A stretch of 7,956 bases of DNA, taken from assembly GCA_964533785.1 (NCBI GenBank), contig CAZHNG010000312.1, positions 1 to 7,956 of the forward strand, in the 5' to 3' direction. Below, piece after piece: positions 1-5,766 of this stretch (the stretch's first letter is position 1; each line of letters begins with the position of its first letter). A program made the position numbers and the translations under genes. The DNA is from JANQRV01 sp964533785. GTDB lineage: Bacteria > Bacteroidota > Bacteroidia > Chitinophagales > Saprospiraceae. The notes under the pieces are model-generated. The model was not told where the DNA came from. It was given only the letters and a program-made list of their open reading frames with translations, and ran no database searches.

Positions 1-7
1 CCCATAC

Positions 8-34
8 GGGCCCCACGTGGCGGGCCCTACGTGG
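8..34. repeat. GC-rich 13-bp direct repeat, two copies
   Basis: Two copies of GGGCCC(C/T)ACGTGG lie at 8-20 and 22-34, a 14-bp period with one mismatch. Each copy contains a GGGCCC palindrome, and the first also contains the palindrome CCACGTGG (13-20). The block is far more GC-rich than the AT-rich sequence that follows it. It lies beyond the terminator of the peptidase gene, so it is not part of that transcript. The window edge may cut off further copies. Its function is unknown; it looks like part of a dispersed intergenic repeat. Confidence 0.6.
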
Positions 35-38
35 ACGG

Positions 39-55
39 CTAAGGAGCGAAGTCTC
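39..55 (-). repeat. 17-nt element downstream of the peptidase gene, related to 7902-7918
   Basis: Read on the minus strand this is GAGACTTCGCTCCTTAG. At the other end of the window the plus strand has GAGACTTCGTCTCTTAG (7902-7918), a match at 14 of 17 positions. Both copies lie after the 3' end of the outermost gene and have the same orientation relative to that gene's transcription. This copy lies just past the T-rich tail of the peptidase terminator. It may be a member of a dispersed 3'-end repeat family, but with only two copies in view chance is not excluded. Confidence 0.4.
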
Positions 56-94
56 AACAAACAAAAAGACTCACAATTCAAAATTGTAAGTCTT
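55..94 (-). terminator. Intrinsic terminator of the S41 peptidase gene
   Basis: The stem pairs 66-78 with 82-94: six pairs (AAGACT/AGTCTT), one mismatch (72/88), six more pairs, then a 3-nt loop (79-81). On the minus strand the hairpin is followed at once by a T-rich tail (TTTTTGTTTGTT, ending near 55). It lies 37 nt past the peptidase stop codon and in the right orientation to end that transcript. The stem is AT-rich, but the hairpin plus T-tract layout is typical of a Rho-independent terminator. Confidence 0.75.
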
Positions 95-131
95 CAACGA
101 TAATAATAGTTTGATGATCTCTTCAAAGAGT

Positions 132-1547
132 TTATTTACCTTTTGTGTTTTGGTCTTTCATTTTGCTTGCCGCTTTTTTTAGGTTTTCTTTGAATAGGGG
201 CAGGTTTTGATCTTCATTGGCTTCAGCTATCGCTACTGCCTTTTTGTAGTTTTGGATCGCCAGTTTTATTTTTCCTTGTTTAGCGAGTAATTCAGCATAG
301 CTGTCGTAGACATTCGCGGAGTTTGGAAATAACTGAACATTGGTTTTGAAAAGGGTTTCAGCGGCGATGGCATTGTTTTGATCCATTAAATATTCGTAGC
401 CCAGGTGATTAATACTGGCTTCATCCAAAATACCCCAGGCTGTACCTTTTTTTATTTGTTTGATGATAGCTTCCTGTTCTTTTTCGTCCTTTATTTTGGC
501 AAGAGATTGGTGCAAACTAGCGAGCAGTTTTTGGTACTGCTCTTGCTTTTCTTTTCTGTATTTCTCAGCCGCTGCCGTAGCTAATTCGATGGCCTTGTCC
601 AGCGCTTCCTCAGCCGTAGTTTTAATTTCAGGAACCACGCCTACCCCTTCCCAGTTGGTTTGAGTGATTGGATTGATCGCGCGGCCAGTTGGGATGAAAA
701 CCATCAGTTGTTCGTTAATTGGAAATCCTCCACCTGGATTAGCACCGCCGCCGGTCGTTTCTCCTATGAGTGTCGCCCTTTTTTGCGTTTGCATGTTGTA
801 AGAAAATTCTTCGGCACCGGAAAAGGTATAGTTACTGGTCAAAACAAATAAAGGTACATCTGGTAGTTTTTTGCCGTTTACTTTTTCCAATGTCCAGAAC
901 TCATCCGTGCGGTCTCCACGGCGCCAGTAGAGGCTATTCAAATGTACGTGTTCATCGAAAAAATAACTGCAAAGGTATTGGACCATCTCGGGATCGCCGC
1001 CACCATTCTTTCTCAAATCGATGATGATCGCATCGGAGCTGGACAACAGTTGCATGTAAGCATCTGCAACGGGAGCCCCCATTTTTACCGAAGCGAAGCC
1101 ACGCAGGTCCAGGTAGCCTATATTCCCGTCCAGCTTTTCGGCTGCTTTAAATCCTGCGGTTATCTCCCGCAAAAAATTGTGTCGGTCCAGGTGTTCTTCA
1201 ATCATTCTTTCCGTCGTATTGGCTGGGGCTTCTCGGGCCGGAGCAGGCCGTATGCGCATGTGTTTGTCTTTGTTAACGGATTGCACTTCCTGGGTGAGTG
1301 CTTCGGCGAATGACTGCAAATCATTCTTATCGCCGAAGGCACCTGCATCCAGTTGTTGTTTTAGGTGTTCACTAGTCTTTTTGGCTACGTCGGGAAAGAC
1401 GTAATTTTCTATCATCAATTCACTGAGTTTTTCGATGACGGTAGTTTGGTAAGCTTGGTCGATTTTACCATCCTGTGCAAAAGCTTGGGAAAACAGGGCA
1501 GTGATAAAAATTGCGGTAGCAATGATTTTTACGATCACTAATTTCAT
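132..1547 (-). CDS. Secreted S41-family peptidase with C-terminal TPR segment
   Basis: A 471-aa exported serine peptidase of the S41 (C-terminal processing/tricorn/IRBP-like) family. A signal peptide covers residues 1-24 (hydrophobic core, ending AFA-Q), which points to the periplasm or cell surface. An N-terminal helical domain (about 30-120) ends in DKHMRI, with His96 the likely catalytic histidine. The core carries DLRKNGGG (177-184), the nucleophile motif TFSGAEEF with Ser243, and GETTGGGAN (262-270) with Glu263, a likely third catalytic residue. These assignments come from family knowledge. No PDZ domain is apparent between the N-terminal domain and the core. A charged helical stretch (about 325-368) leads into two TPR-like repeats (about 380-445), an extension that may bind partners or substrates. 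The ATG at 1547 is directly followed by the signal peptide. The gene has its own promoter candidate and terminator, so it is probably monocistronic. The substrate is unknown. Confidence 0.9.
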   Translation of the reverse strand: MKLVIVKIIATAIFITALFSQAFAQDGKIDQAYQTTVIEKLSELMIENYVFPDVAKKTSEHLKQQLDAGAFGDKNDLQSFAEALTQEVQSVNKDKHMRIRPAPAREAPANTTERMIEEHLDRHNFLREITAGFKAAEKLDGNIGYLDLRGFASVKMGAPVADAYMQLLSSSDAIIIDLRKNGGGDPEMVQYLCSYFFDEHVHLNSLYWRRGDRTDEFWTLEKVNGKKLPDVPLFVLTSNYTFSGAEEFSYNMQTQKRATLIGETTGGGANPGGGFPINEQLMVFIPTGRAINPITQTNWEGVGVVPEIKTTAEEALDKAIELATAAAEKYRKEKQEQYQKLLASLHQSLAKIKDEKEQEAIIKQIKKGTAWGILDEASINHLGYEYLMDQNNAIAAETLFKTNVQLFPNSANVYDSYAELLAKQGKIKLAIQNYKKAVAIAEANEDQNLPLFKENLKKAASKMKDQNTKGK

Positions 1548-1570
1548 AAAGGCTATCAGTTTGTTTCATT

Positions 1571-1578
1571 CAAATATA
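1571..1578 (-). promoter_or_regulatory. Bacteroidota-type -7 promoter element for the S41 peptidase gene
   Basis: On the minus strand 1578-1571 reads TATATTTG, a full match to the Bacteroidota primary-sigma -7 consensus TAnnTTTG. It ends 23 nt upstream of the ATG, which would give a leader of about 17-20 nt. The -33 element is weak: a TTTG occurs only 14 nt upstream of the -7 element instead of the usual 19-21 nt. The -7 call is good and the complete promoter is moderately supported. Confidence 0.5.
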
Positions 1579-1654
1579 TGGGGAGCACCTGCCAAATGAT
1601 TGTAAAAAAGTAAGGATGGTGGATGTATGGGCTTTTAAACTTGGGGCGATTTTT

Positions 1655-1745
1655 AAGTGGTTATAGGGTTATTAGGTGGTTATAGGGTTATGAAGTGGTT
1701 ATAAGGTTATGAAGTTATAAAGTTATTTGGTATAACCCTATAACC
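1655..1745. repeat. Three 19-bp tandem repeats with an inverted copy of their core
   Basis: Three 19-bp units lie at 1655-1673, 1674-1692 and 1693-1711, built on A(A/G)GTGGTTATA(G/A)GGTTAT(T/G). A shortened, degenerate fourth unit (AAGTTATAAAGTTAT) follows at 1712-1726. An exact 14-nt inverted copy of the core GGTTATAGGGTTAT (1659-1672 and 1678-1691) lies at 1732-1745, so a 14-bp stem can form with either of the first two units. The array occupies most of the 224-nt gap between the AraC-type gene and the peptidase gene and starts 27 nt past the AraC-type stop. It could act as a transcript-end structure for that gene or be a dispersed intergenic repeat. It is not a CRISPR: units are contiguous with no spacers. 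Confidence 0.85.
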
Positions 1746-1771
1746 TCGTACCGAAGACACTATTGCCTTCT

Positions 1772-2635
1772 TCAATCCACCGGATCATACTGATTGGTAA
1801 ACCTTTTGGCAATGATCTCCTGGGAAATAGACAACAACTGGCTTCTTTCCTTGAAGAACCACTTCGGGCTATGATTGAAAAAAGCTTTGAATTCATGGAT
1901 GAAATGGGCCTGGTCGTAGTAGCCGCATTCATGGCACAATTCGGTGAGGTTGTTGTAAAGTCCTTCTTTTTGTAACTGCAGGAAATAATTCAACCTCCAG
2001 ATCCGGGAAACTTTTTTGGGAGAAAGCCCTAATTTTTTGCTGAAATGATGATTTAACGTGACTTTGCTGACCCCAAATTCGGTGAATAATTCTTTGATCT
2101 TGATCATCCCTTTGCGGTCCAGAATGTAATTGAGTTGGGAACGGAAGGTCTCGTCAATTTGATCTTTTTCCCGAAGTAAAATGTATATCAATTGTTCGGA
2201 AAAGCGGACCTTTTCTTCAAACTCACGGTTGAAAAGAATGGTGGTGATAATTTGTTGATTATCTGGTCCAAGGTTGAATAATTTAGAAAGGCTAAACGCT
2301 TTGTTAAGCAGTTTCCCGATGTCAACACCAGGGAAACTGGCAAAGGCAAAAGGTTTAAAGCGGATACCGTAAAGAGTGGTGGGCCTGGTAAGACTCAACT
2401 GAATACCGCTAGTTTTTTGCCCAATAAAGGAAGCACCAGCTGGAATAGTAAGCCGATATTGGGTATTCATAAAATGAATGCGTACGGGATGAAGGGCGAA
2501 CAGAATATCAAACGTGCAATCGGGAGCCAGTACTTCGTGCTGGTGCACCACTTCTTCCGGGGCAACCGTGAGTTGCCAGTAACACTCTACGTATTTGGAG
2601 AAGTAGGGACCGGGTAATTGTTCTTGGTAGTGCAC
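1772..2635 (-). CDS. AraC-family transcriptional regulator, GTG start
   Basis: A 287-aa cytoplasmic DNA-binding regulator. Residues about 1-115 resemble the N-terminal domain common in Bacteroidota AraC proteins (DUF6597-like: PGPYFSKYVECYW near the start, APDCTFDILF at 37-46, GIRFKPFAF at 90-98). The C-terminal AraC domain has two helix-turn-helices: about 178-200 (IKELFTEFGVSKVTLNHHF) and about 228-250, including CGYYDQAHFIHEFKAFF, the conserved AraC signature. The start codon is GTG (2635-2633). An in-frame stop at 2650-2648 excludes any upstream ATG, and the next internal Met is residue 56, inside the sensing domain. An A-rich AAAAAGAA lies about 7 nt before the GTG; no convincing promoter was found. 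The gene follows the two-component pair on the same strand after 99 nt that contain a long palindrome, so read-through from that operon is possible. Its ligand and targets are unknown. Confidence 0.88.
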   Translation of the reverse strand: MHYQEQLPGPYFSKYVECYWQLTVAPEEVVHQHEVLAPDCTFDILFALHPVRIHFMNTQYRLTIPAGASFIGQKTSGIQLSLTRPTTLYGIRFKPFAFASFPGVDIGKLLNKAFSLSKLFNLGPDNQQIITTILFNREFEEKVRFSEQLIYILLREKDQIDETFRSQLNYILDRKGMIKIKELFTEFGVSKVTLNHHFSKKLGLSPKKVSRIWRLNYFLQLQKEGLYNNLTELCHECGYYDQAHFIHEFKAFFNHSPKWFFKERSQLLSISQEIIAKRFTNQYDPVD

Positions 2636-2685
2636 GGAATATTCTTTTTAGATAAAGACAAGTTTTTTGGGGAAGGTTGCAGGGA

Positions 2686-2733
2686 TGGGGTAAGTAAGGA
2701 GGCTACTTCGAAGTAGCCTCCTTACTTACCCCA
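2686..2733. repeat. 48-nt perfect palindrome between response regulator and AraC-type gene
   Basis: The arms 2686-2709 and 2710-2733 are exact reverse complements (24 bp each), centred on CTACTTC|GAAGTAG. The transcript can fold into a hairpin of about 22 bp with a 4-nt loop. The palindrome begins one base beyond the response-regulator stop codon (2737-2735) and ends 50 nt before the GTG of the AraC-type gene. On the minus strand no T-tract follows, so it is not a standard intrinsic terminator; T5 at 2739-2743 would serve only plus-strand transcripts. It may end or process the two-component mRNA, protect its 3' end, or be a REP/MITE-like dispersed palindrome. Confidence 0.9.
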
Positions 2734-2734
2734 C

Positions 2735-3448
2735 CTACTTTTTCAACAGCTTCCCCCGAATGATAAACTTCTTCACTTTATCCTGCAAAGACCGGCTGAT
2801 AGGGATTCGATGCTTTCCAATCAAAATGAGGTTACCATCAATGCTTTCAACAGCTTGAGCTGCTACAATAAAAGAACGGTGAGTCTGGATGAACTGGGAT
2901 TCCGGCAATTCTTCCGCCACACTTTTTAAAGGCAATAGGGTCGTAAACTTGCCCCGGGTGGTATACAAATGAACGTAGTTCTGCATAGCTTCAACAAAGA
3001 GCAATTCGGAAAGCCGGATCTTTTCCAGTTGCTGGTCGCATTTGACGAAGAAGTAATCGGATGAATTGGCAGGGTTAAGCTGTTTGGTTATCAGGTCGTA
3101 CTGGCTCTTGGCTTTATTGGCTGCTTTAAGGAAACGGGGGAAGGTAATGGGCTTCACCAGATAATCTAGTACATCTAATTGATAACTTTCAAGGGCGAAA
3201 CTGGGGTAAGCAGTAGTGATGATAACCAGAGGCGGGTGATCGAGGGTTTTCAAAAAGTCGAGCCCCGTCATTTTGGGCATTTGAATATCCAGGAAAAGTA
3301 AGTCAATGGTTGTTGCTGTTTTCAGGTAATTGGTAGCCTCAACTGCATTTTCGCAGCCGGCAACGAGATTAAGGAAATCAATATCCTGCACGTATTCAGC
3401 CAGTCCTTCTCTGGCAAGTGGTTCATCGTCAATGATCAGACAGTTCAT
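2735..3448 (-). CDS. LytTR-family response regulator
   Basis: A 237-aa response regulator of the LytR/AlgR type. The receiver domain (about 1-118) has the acidic pair Asp7-Asp8 (IIDDEP), phospho-acceptor Asp54 in FLDIQMP, the switch residue in ITTAYP (Thr78/79) and Lys99 in LVKP. The LytTR DNA-binding domain (about 131-235) shows FVKCDQQLEKIRLSELLFVEA, the NYVHLYT strand and the QTHRSFIV motif (188-195). This domain type binds direct repeats with beta strands rather than a helix-turn-helix. The gene starts 10 nt after the kinase stop codon, so the two are co-transcribed and very likely cognate partners. No Shine-Dalgarno is evident, as is usual in Bacteroidota. The 48-nt palindrome follows the stop directly. 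Targets are unknown; the divergent TPR/receptor genes are the nearest candidates. Confidence 0.95.
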   Translation of the reverse strand: MNCLIIDDEPLAREGLAEYVQDIDFLNLVAGCENAVEATNYLKTATTIDLLFLDIQMPKMTGLDFLKTLDHPPLVIITTAYPSFALESYQLDVLDYLVKPITFPRFLKAANKAKSQYDLITKQLNPANSSDYFFVKCDQQLEKIRLSELLFVEAMQNYVHLYTTRGKFTTLLPLKSVAEELPESQFIQTHRSFIVAAQAVESIDGNLILIGKHRIPISRSLQDKVKKFIIRGKLLKK

Positions 3449-3458
3449 TACTAAAGCT

Positions 3459-4499
3459 TTAGTTCAAGTGTAATTGTAGATCTACCTCAAAAGTGTCATC
3501 CTCTTGATGGAACCGTAGTTGATGACTTTTGGGGTATAATAGTTCTAATCGCCGGTGTAGATTAGACAAGCCAATTCCTCCTGCGGTTTGTTCTTTTTTG
3601 GAAGCTTGATTGCAGGTGTTTTTGACGCGAAAATGAAGTCGCGAACCTTGAAAATCGAGCTTAAAATCTACAAGGTTTGGCTTTGATCTGTAATGAGAAA
3701 CGTGCTTAAAAGCGTTTTCCACCAGGGGAAGAAATAATAGTGGGGCAATTTGTTGCCCGTTGACCTGGTCGGACCATTCGGTGGAAATGTCCAGCCGGTC
3801 GTGCCGTAATTGAGCAAAGTGGATATAATTTTCAATAAATTCGATTTCTTTTGTCAATGGAATAAGAGTATCGTTGCATTCGTACAGTTGATACCGCAGC
3901 ATATCAGAAAAGGTGGCAAGCGACTCGGCCGCCTTTTCCGGATCTCTCTTGATCAAAAAATAGATATTGTTCAGGCCATTAAACATAAAGTGCGGATTAA
4001 ATTGAGATTTTAAAAACTTAAGCTCCGTGGCCATTTTTTCTTTTTCTAATTTTTCGTTGCGTCGCTCTGTTTCGATCTGTCTTTTAGCCAGCTTTAGCCC
4101 CATGGCAAGGAATACCGATCCCATCGTGCTCATGACAACGGCACCGAGAAGGATCCTTATTTGAAAAAATCTGGGAATAGCCTGAGGTTCTATCAGATAG
4201 AAAAATAGATATAGGAATGCGGTAAGTAACACAATGAAACCTGCGATGTTGAGTACCAACAATCCTGCATAAACAAGGTATTTTCTTTTGTATAGCCATT
4301 TGGGCATCAGGTAATAAAGATTGGTGTACACCGCTCCGGCATTGAACAATAATATGATTAGAGAAACTAGTATTGTGCCTGGGTTGGTCGGCTCCGGAGT
4401 GGAAACGAAATGCCAGAATCCATTATAAGATACCCAGAATAGCACGTGATAAGGCCAGCGGGCTACCCAAAACCAATCTATTAATCTTTTGAGATCCAT
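3459..4499 (-). CDS. LytS/YehU-type membrane histidine kinase
   Basis: A 346-aa inner-membrane sensor kinase of the His_kinase (PF06580) family, the standard partner of LytTR regulators. Four hydrophobic segments (about 16-34, 43-63, 73-103, 115-135) form the sensor, with no sizeable periplasmic domain, so the signal may be in or at the membrane. A short coiled coil (about 137-162, rich in Glu/Lys/Arg) leads to the phospho-acceptor motif KSQFNPHFMFNGLNNI with His170. The ATPase part has the N-box ENAFKH (261-266) and the glycine box GGIGLSNLHRRL (307-318). All key residues expected for an active kinase are present. The ATG at 4499 gives a natural N-terminus; the sequence upstream is A/T-rich with no clear TAnnTTTG promoter. 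It is first in the leftward operon with the response regulator and divergent from the TPR gene. Confidence 0.95.
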   Translation of the reverse strand: MDLKRLIDWFWVARWPYHVLFWVSYNGFWHFVSTPEPTNPGTILVSLIILLFNAGAVYTNLYYLMPKWLYKRKYLVYAGLLVLNIAGFIVLLTAFLYLFFYLIEPQAIPRFFQIRILLGAVVMSTMGSVFLAMGLKLAKRQIETERRNEKLEKEKMATELKFLKSQFNPHFMFNGLNNIYFLIKRDPEKAAESLATFSDMLRYQLYECNDTLIPLTKEIEFIENYIHFAQLRHDRLDISTEWSDQVNGQQIAPLLFLPLVENAFKHVSHYRSKPNLVDFKLDFQGSRLHFRVKNTCNQASKKEQTAGGIGLSNLHRRLELLYPKSHQLRFHQEDDTFEVDLQLHLN

Positions 4500-4596
4500 A
4501 CTTTAAAATAATAGCTGCCAATATCAAGGTTTAGCGCTTAATTTCCAAGGTTGCTTGATGAATGGCGGGAATTCCATTACGAATGGGTAATTTTAG

Positions 4597-4617
4597 ATGC
4601 CAGATACCAGATGCCAG
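4597..4617. repeat. 7-bp tandem repeat, three units
   Basis: Three contiguous units ATGCCAG / ATACCAG / ATGCCAG lie at 4597-4603, 4604-4610 and 4611-4617, preceded by AG and followed by ATT. The ATGCCAGATT at 4611-4620 recurs with one mismatch (ACGCCAGATT) at 4801-4810, which is followed by TCTAGATGCCA-like sequence. The two sites therefore appear to be members of one short repeat family in the same intergenic region. Function unknown. Confidence 0.65.
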
Positions 4618-4800
4618 ATTATATGGTCTTGGCGTTCACTAAAGACCTTATCAACCGTTTGCATCGTTACTAAGTAAAGAAGGAGACACCATTAAATACT
4701 GCACAACTTCTTATCCACCATCCGTCACTTCAATTTAACCGTCCATCAATCAAAATAGCTATTCGTGCAAAAGGAGTTTTCCTTTGTCATTGTAAATGAG

Positions 4801-4849
4801 ACGCCAGATTCTAGATGCCACCTGCCCACCTGGCGGTAACGGCAGGCGG
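4801..4849. repeat. Second copy of the ATGCCAG-type repeat joined to a GC-rich hairpin
   Basis: ACGCCAGATT (4801-4810) and AGATGCCA (4813-4820) repeat the motif seen at 4595-4620. A GC-rich hairpin follows directly: CCTGCC (4821-4826) pairs with GGCAGG (4841-4846), extended beyond an A/C mismatch by CC (4818-4819) with GG (4848-4849). Within the loop, ACC (4828-4830) can pair with GGT (4835-4837). It is much more GC-rich than its surroundings. It resembles dispersed intergenic palindromes and has no T-tract, so a terminator role is unlikely. Confidence 0.55.
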
Positions 4850-4952
4850 GGACGTCAGACTGCATAGGGCTGATAATGAAGCGTTGGGGCGTGATCATAT
4901 AATGAAATAAATATTCTTTACTAAATTTTTTCACCAAATAAAATTTAAAATC

Positions 4953-5696
4953 ATGAAGTATTGGATGAGTTTAATCGTAGCTGTTTTGATCAGTACTGCA
5001 GTATTTGGACAGTCCGCATTACCGGAAAAAGTACAGGTTCAATTCTATAAGGCCTATCTGGCCAGTAATTTGGAATTGTGGGAAAGTGGTATTTCCGAAC
5101 TGGAAAAAATACACCAAGCCAATCCGTCGGATCAGTTGCTATTGGAAATCCTCAAAGCGCAAAACGGGATGGTAGGCAGTTGTTTTGCGAGGAATAATAT
5201 AGATAAAGCTAGCGAAGTCGTAAAGGAAGCCGATGATCTAGCGGACCAATTACTGAAATCCCAACCAGATTGGGCCATTGTAAAAGCGATCAAAGGGGGA
5301 TTGCTGGGCTATAAAATCGCGCTTTCTCCGATGAAAGGCATGTGGCTGGGATCAAAAAGTAAAAAGCTATTGGAAAAAGCACTGAAGGTAGATGGACAAC
5401 TTCCGCAAGCCTGGTATCAGCGGGCGATGGCTTATTACCAAACGCCGGCAGCTTTTGGAGGAGATGCAGAAAAAGCCGCCGAGTATTTTGCTAAAGCAGT
5501 AGAGTTATTCGAGAAAAATCAAGGTTGCCTGGACCATAACTGGGAATATTTGAATGCATTAGCCTGGTTAGGGCAGGCACAAGCTGGTACTGAACAATAT
5601 GCTTCCGCAGAGGCGACTTACCAAAAAGCATTAGCTAAAGAACCTCTTTTTGGCTGGGTAGAGCATCAGTTGTTACCTGCTTTGAAGGGGGAATGA
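4953..5696 (+). CDS. Secreted TPR-repeat protein, receptor-linked
   Basis: A 247-aa protein with a signal peptide (1-20, ending VFGQ) and otherwise mostly alpha-helical TPR-like sequence, so it should sit in the periplasm. Helical repeats are visible at about 30-63 (FYKAYLASNLELWESGISELEKI), 80-105, 134-186 and 199-232 (NALAWLGQAQ...YASAEATYQKAL). The stretch YYQTPAAFGGDAEKAAEYFAKAVELF (161-186) holds a TP..FGG motif that I recall from small Bacteroidota TPR proteins. The preceding SPMKGMWLGSKSKKLLEKAL (125-144) fits the same group. The gene lies 70 nt upstream of a TonB-dependent receptor on the same strand, and TPR proteins beside such receptors have been annotated as putative TonB-system components. 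A role in assembling or assisting the receptor is inference; no catalytic motif is seen. Upstream sequence is AT-rich, with a weak -7-like TAAATTTT at 4922-4929. Confidence 0.85.
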   Translation: MKYWMSLIVAVLISTAVFGQSALPEKVQVQFYKAYLASNLELWESGISELEKIHQANPSDQLLLEILKAQNGMVGSCFARNNIDKASEVVKEADDLADQLLKSQPDWAIVKAIKGGLLGYKIALSPMKGMWLGSKSKKLLEKALKVDGQLPQAWYQRAMAYYQTPAAFGGDAEKAAEYFAKAVELFEKNQGCLDHNWEYLNALAWLGQAQAGTEQYASAEATYQKALAKEPLFGWVEHQLLPALKGE

Positions 5697-5766
5697 GGTT
5701 GAGGTAAAGACTGAGGGATCACTATTTACAAGTTGTTTTACGCATTGATCTTAGAAAACGACAATT

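Larger units (their letters stand above)
4500..4952. other. 453-nt divergent intergenic region
   Basis: This region separates the leftward kinase operon from the rightward TPR/receptor genes and must hold the promoters for both. It contains the 7-bp tandem repeats at 4597-4617, a related repeat and hairpin at 4801-4849, small inverted repeats (GGTCTT 4625-4630 with AAGACC 4642-4647; AAAGGA 4770-4775 with TCCTTT 4780-4785), and a near direct repeat CCGTC..CAAT at 4722-4734 and 4739-4750. A possible -7-like TAAATTTT lies at 4922-4929, 23 nt before the TPR start codon, without a matching -33 element. A 63-codon minus-strand reading frame (4746-4937) has no domain or leader features and crosses the repeats; I do not regard it as a gene. 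No RNA gene was recognised. Confidence 0.6.

Noticed and set aside
942..1313. Plus-strand 123-codon open reading frame opposite the peptidase gene
   Set aside because: It lies wholly antisense to a strongly supported S41 peptidase core; the composition is what an antisense frame would give and no family is recognisable.
1655..1745. CRISPR array
   Set aside because: Units are 19 bp and directly contiguous with no spacers, and no cas genes are present.
2686..2733. Standard Rho-independent terminator for the response-regulator gene
   Set aside because: The hairpin is strong, but no T-tract follows it on the minus strand; it is kept as a palindromic element with a possible 3'-end role.
4631..4671. 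LytTR-type binding repeats around the GTT cores at 4634, 4657 and 4666
   Set aside because: Only one site (4654-4662) is close to the classical consensus, and the spacing does not fit the usual pair with a 12-13 bp gap.
4746..4937. Minus-strand 63-codon open reading frame in the divergent intergenic region
   Set aside because: It crosses the short repeats and GC-rich hairpin, shows no recognisable domain or leader, and overlaps the expected promoter region of the TPR gene.
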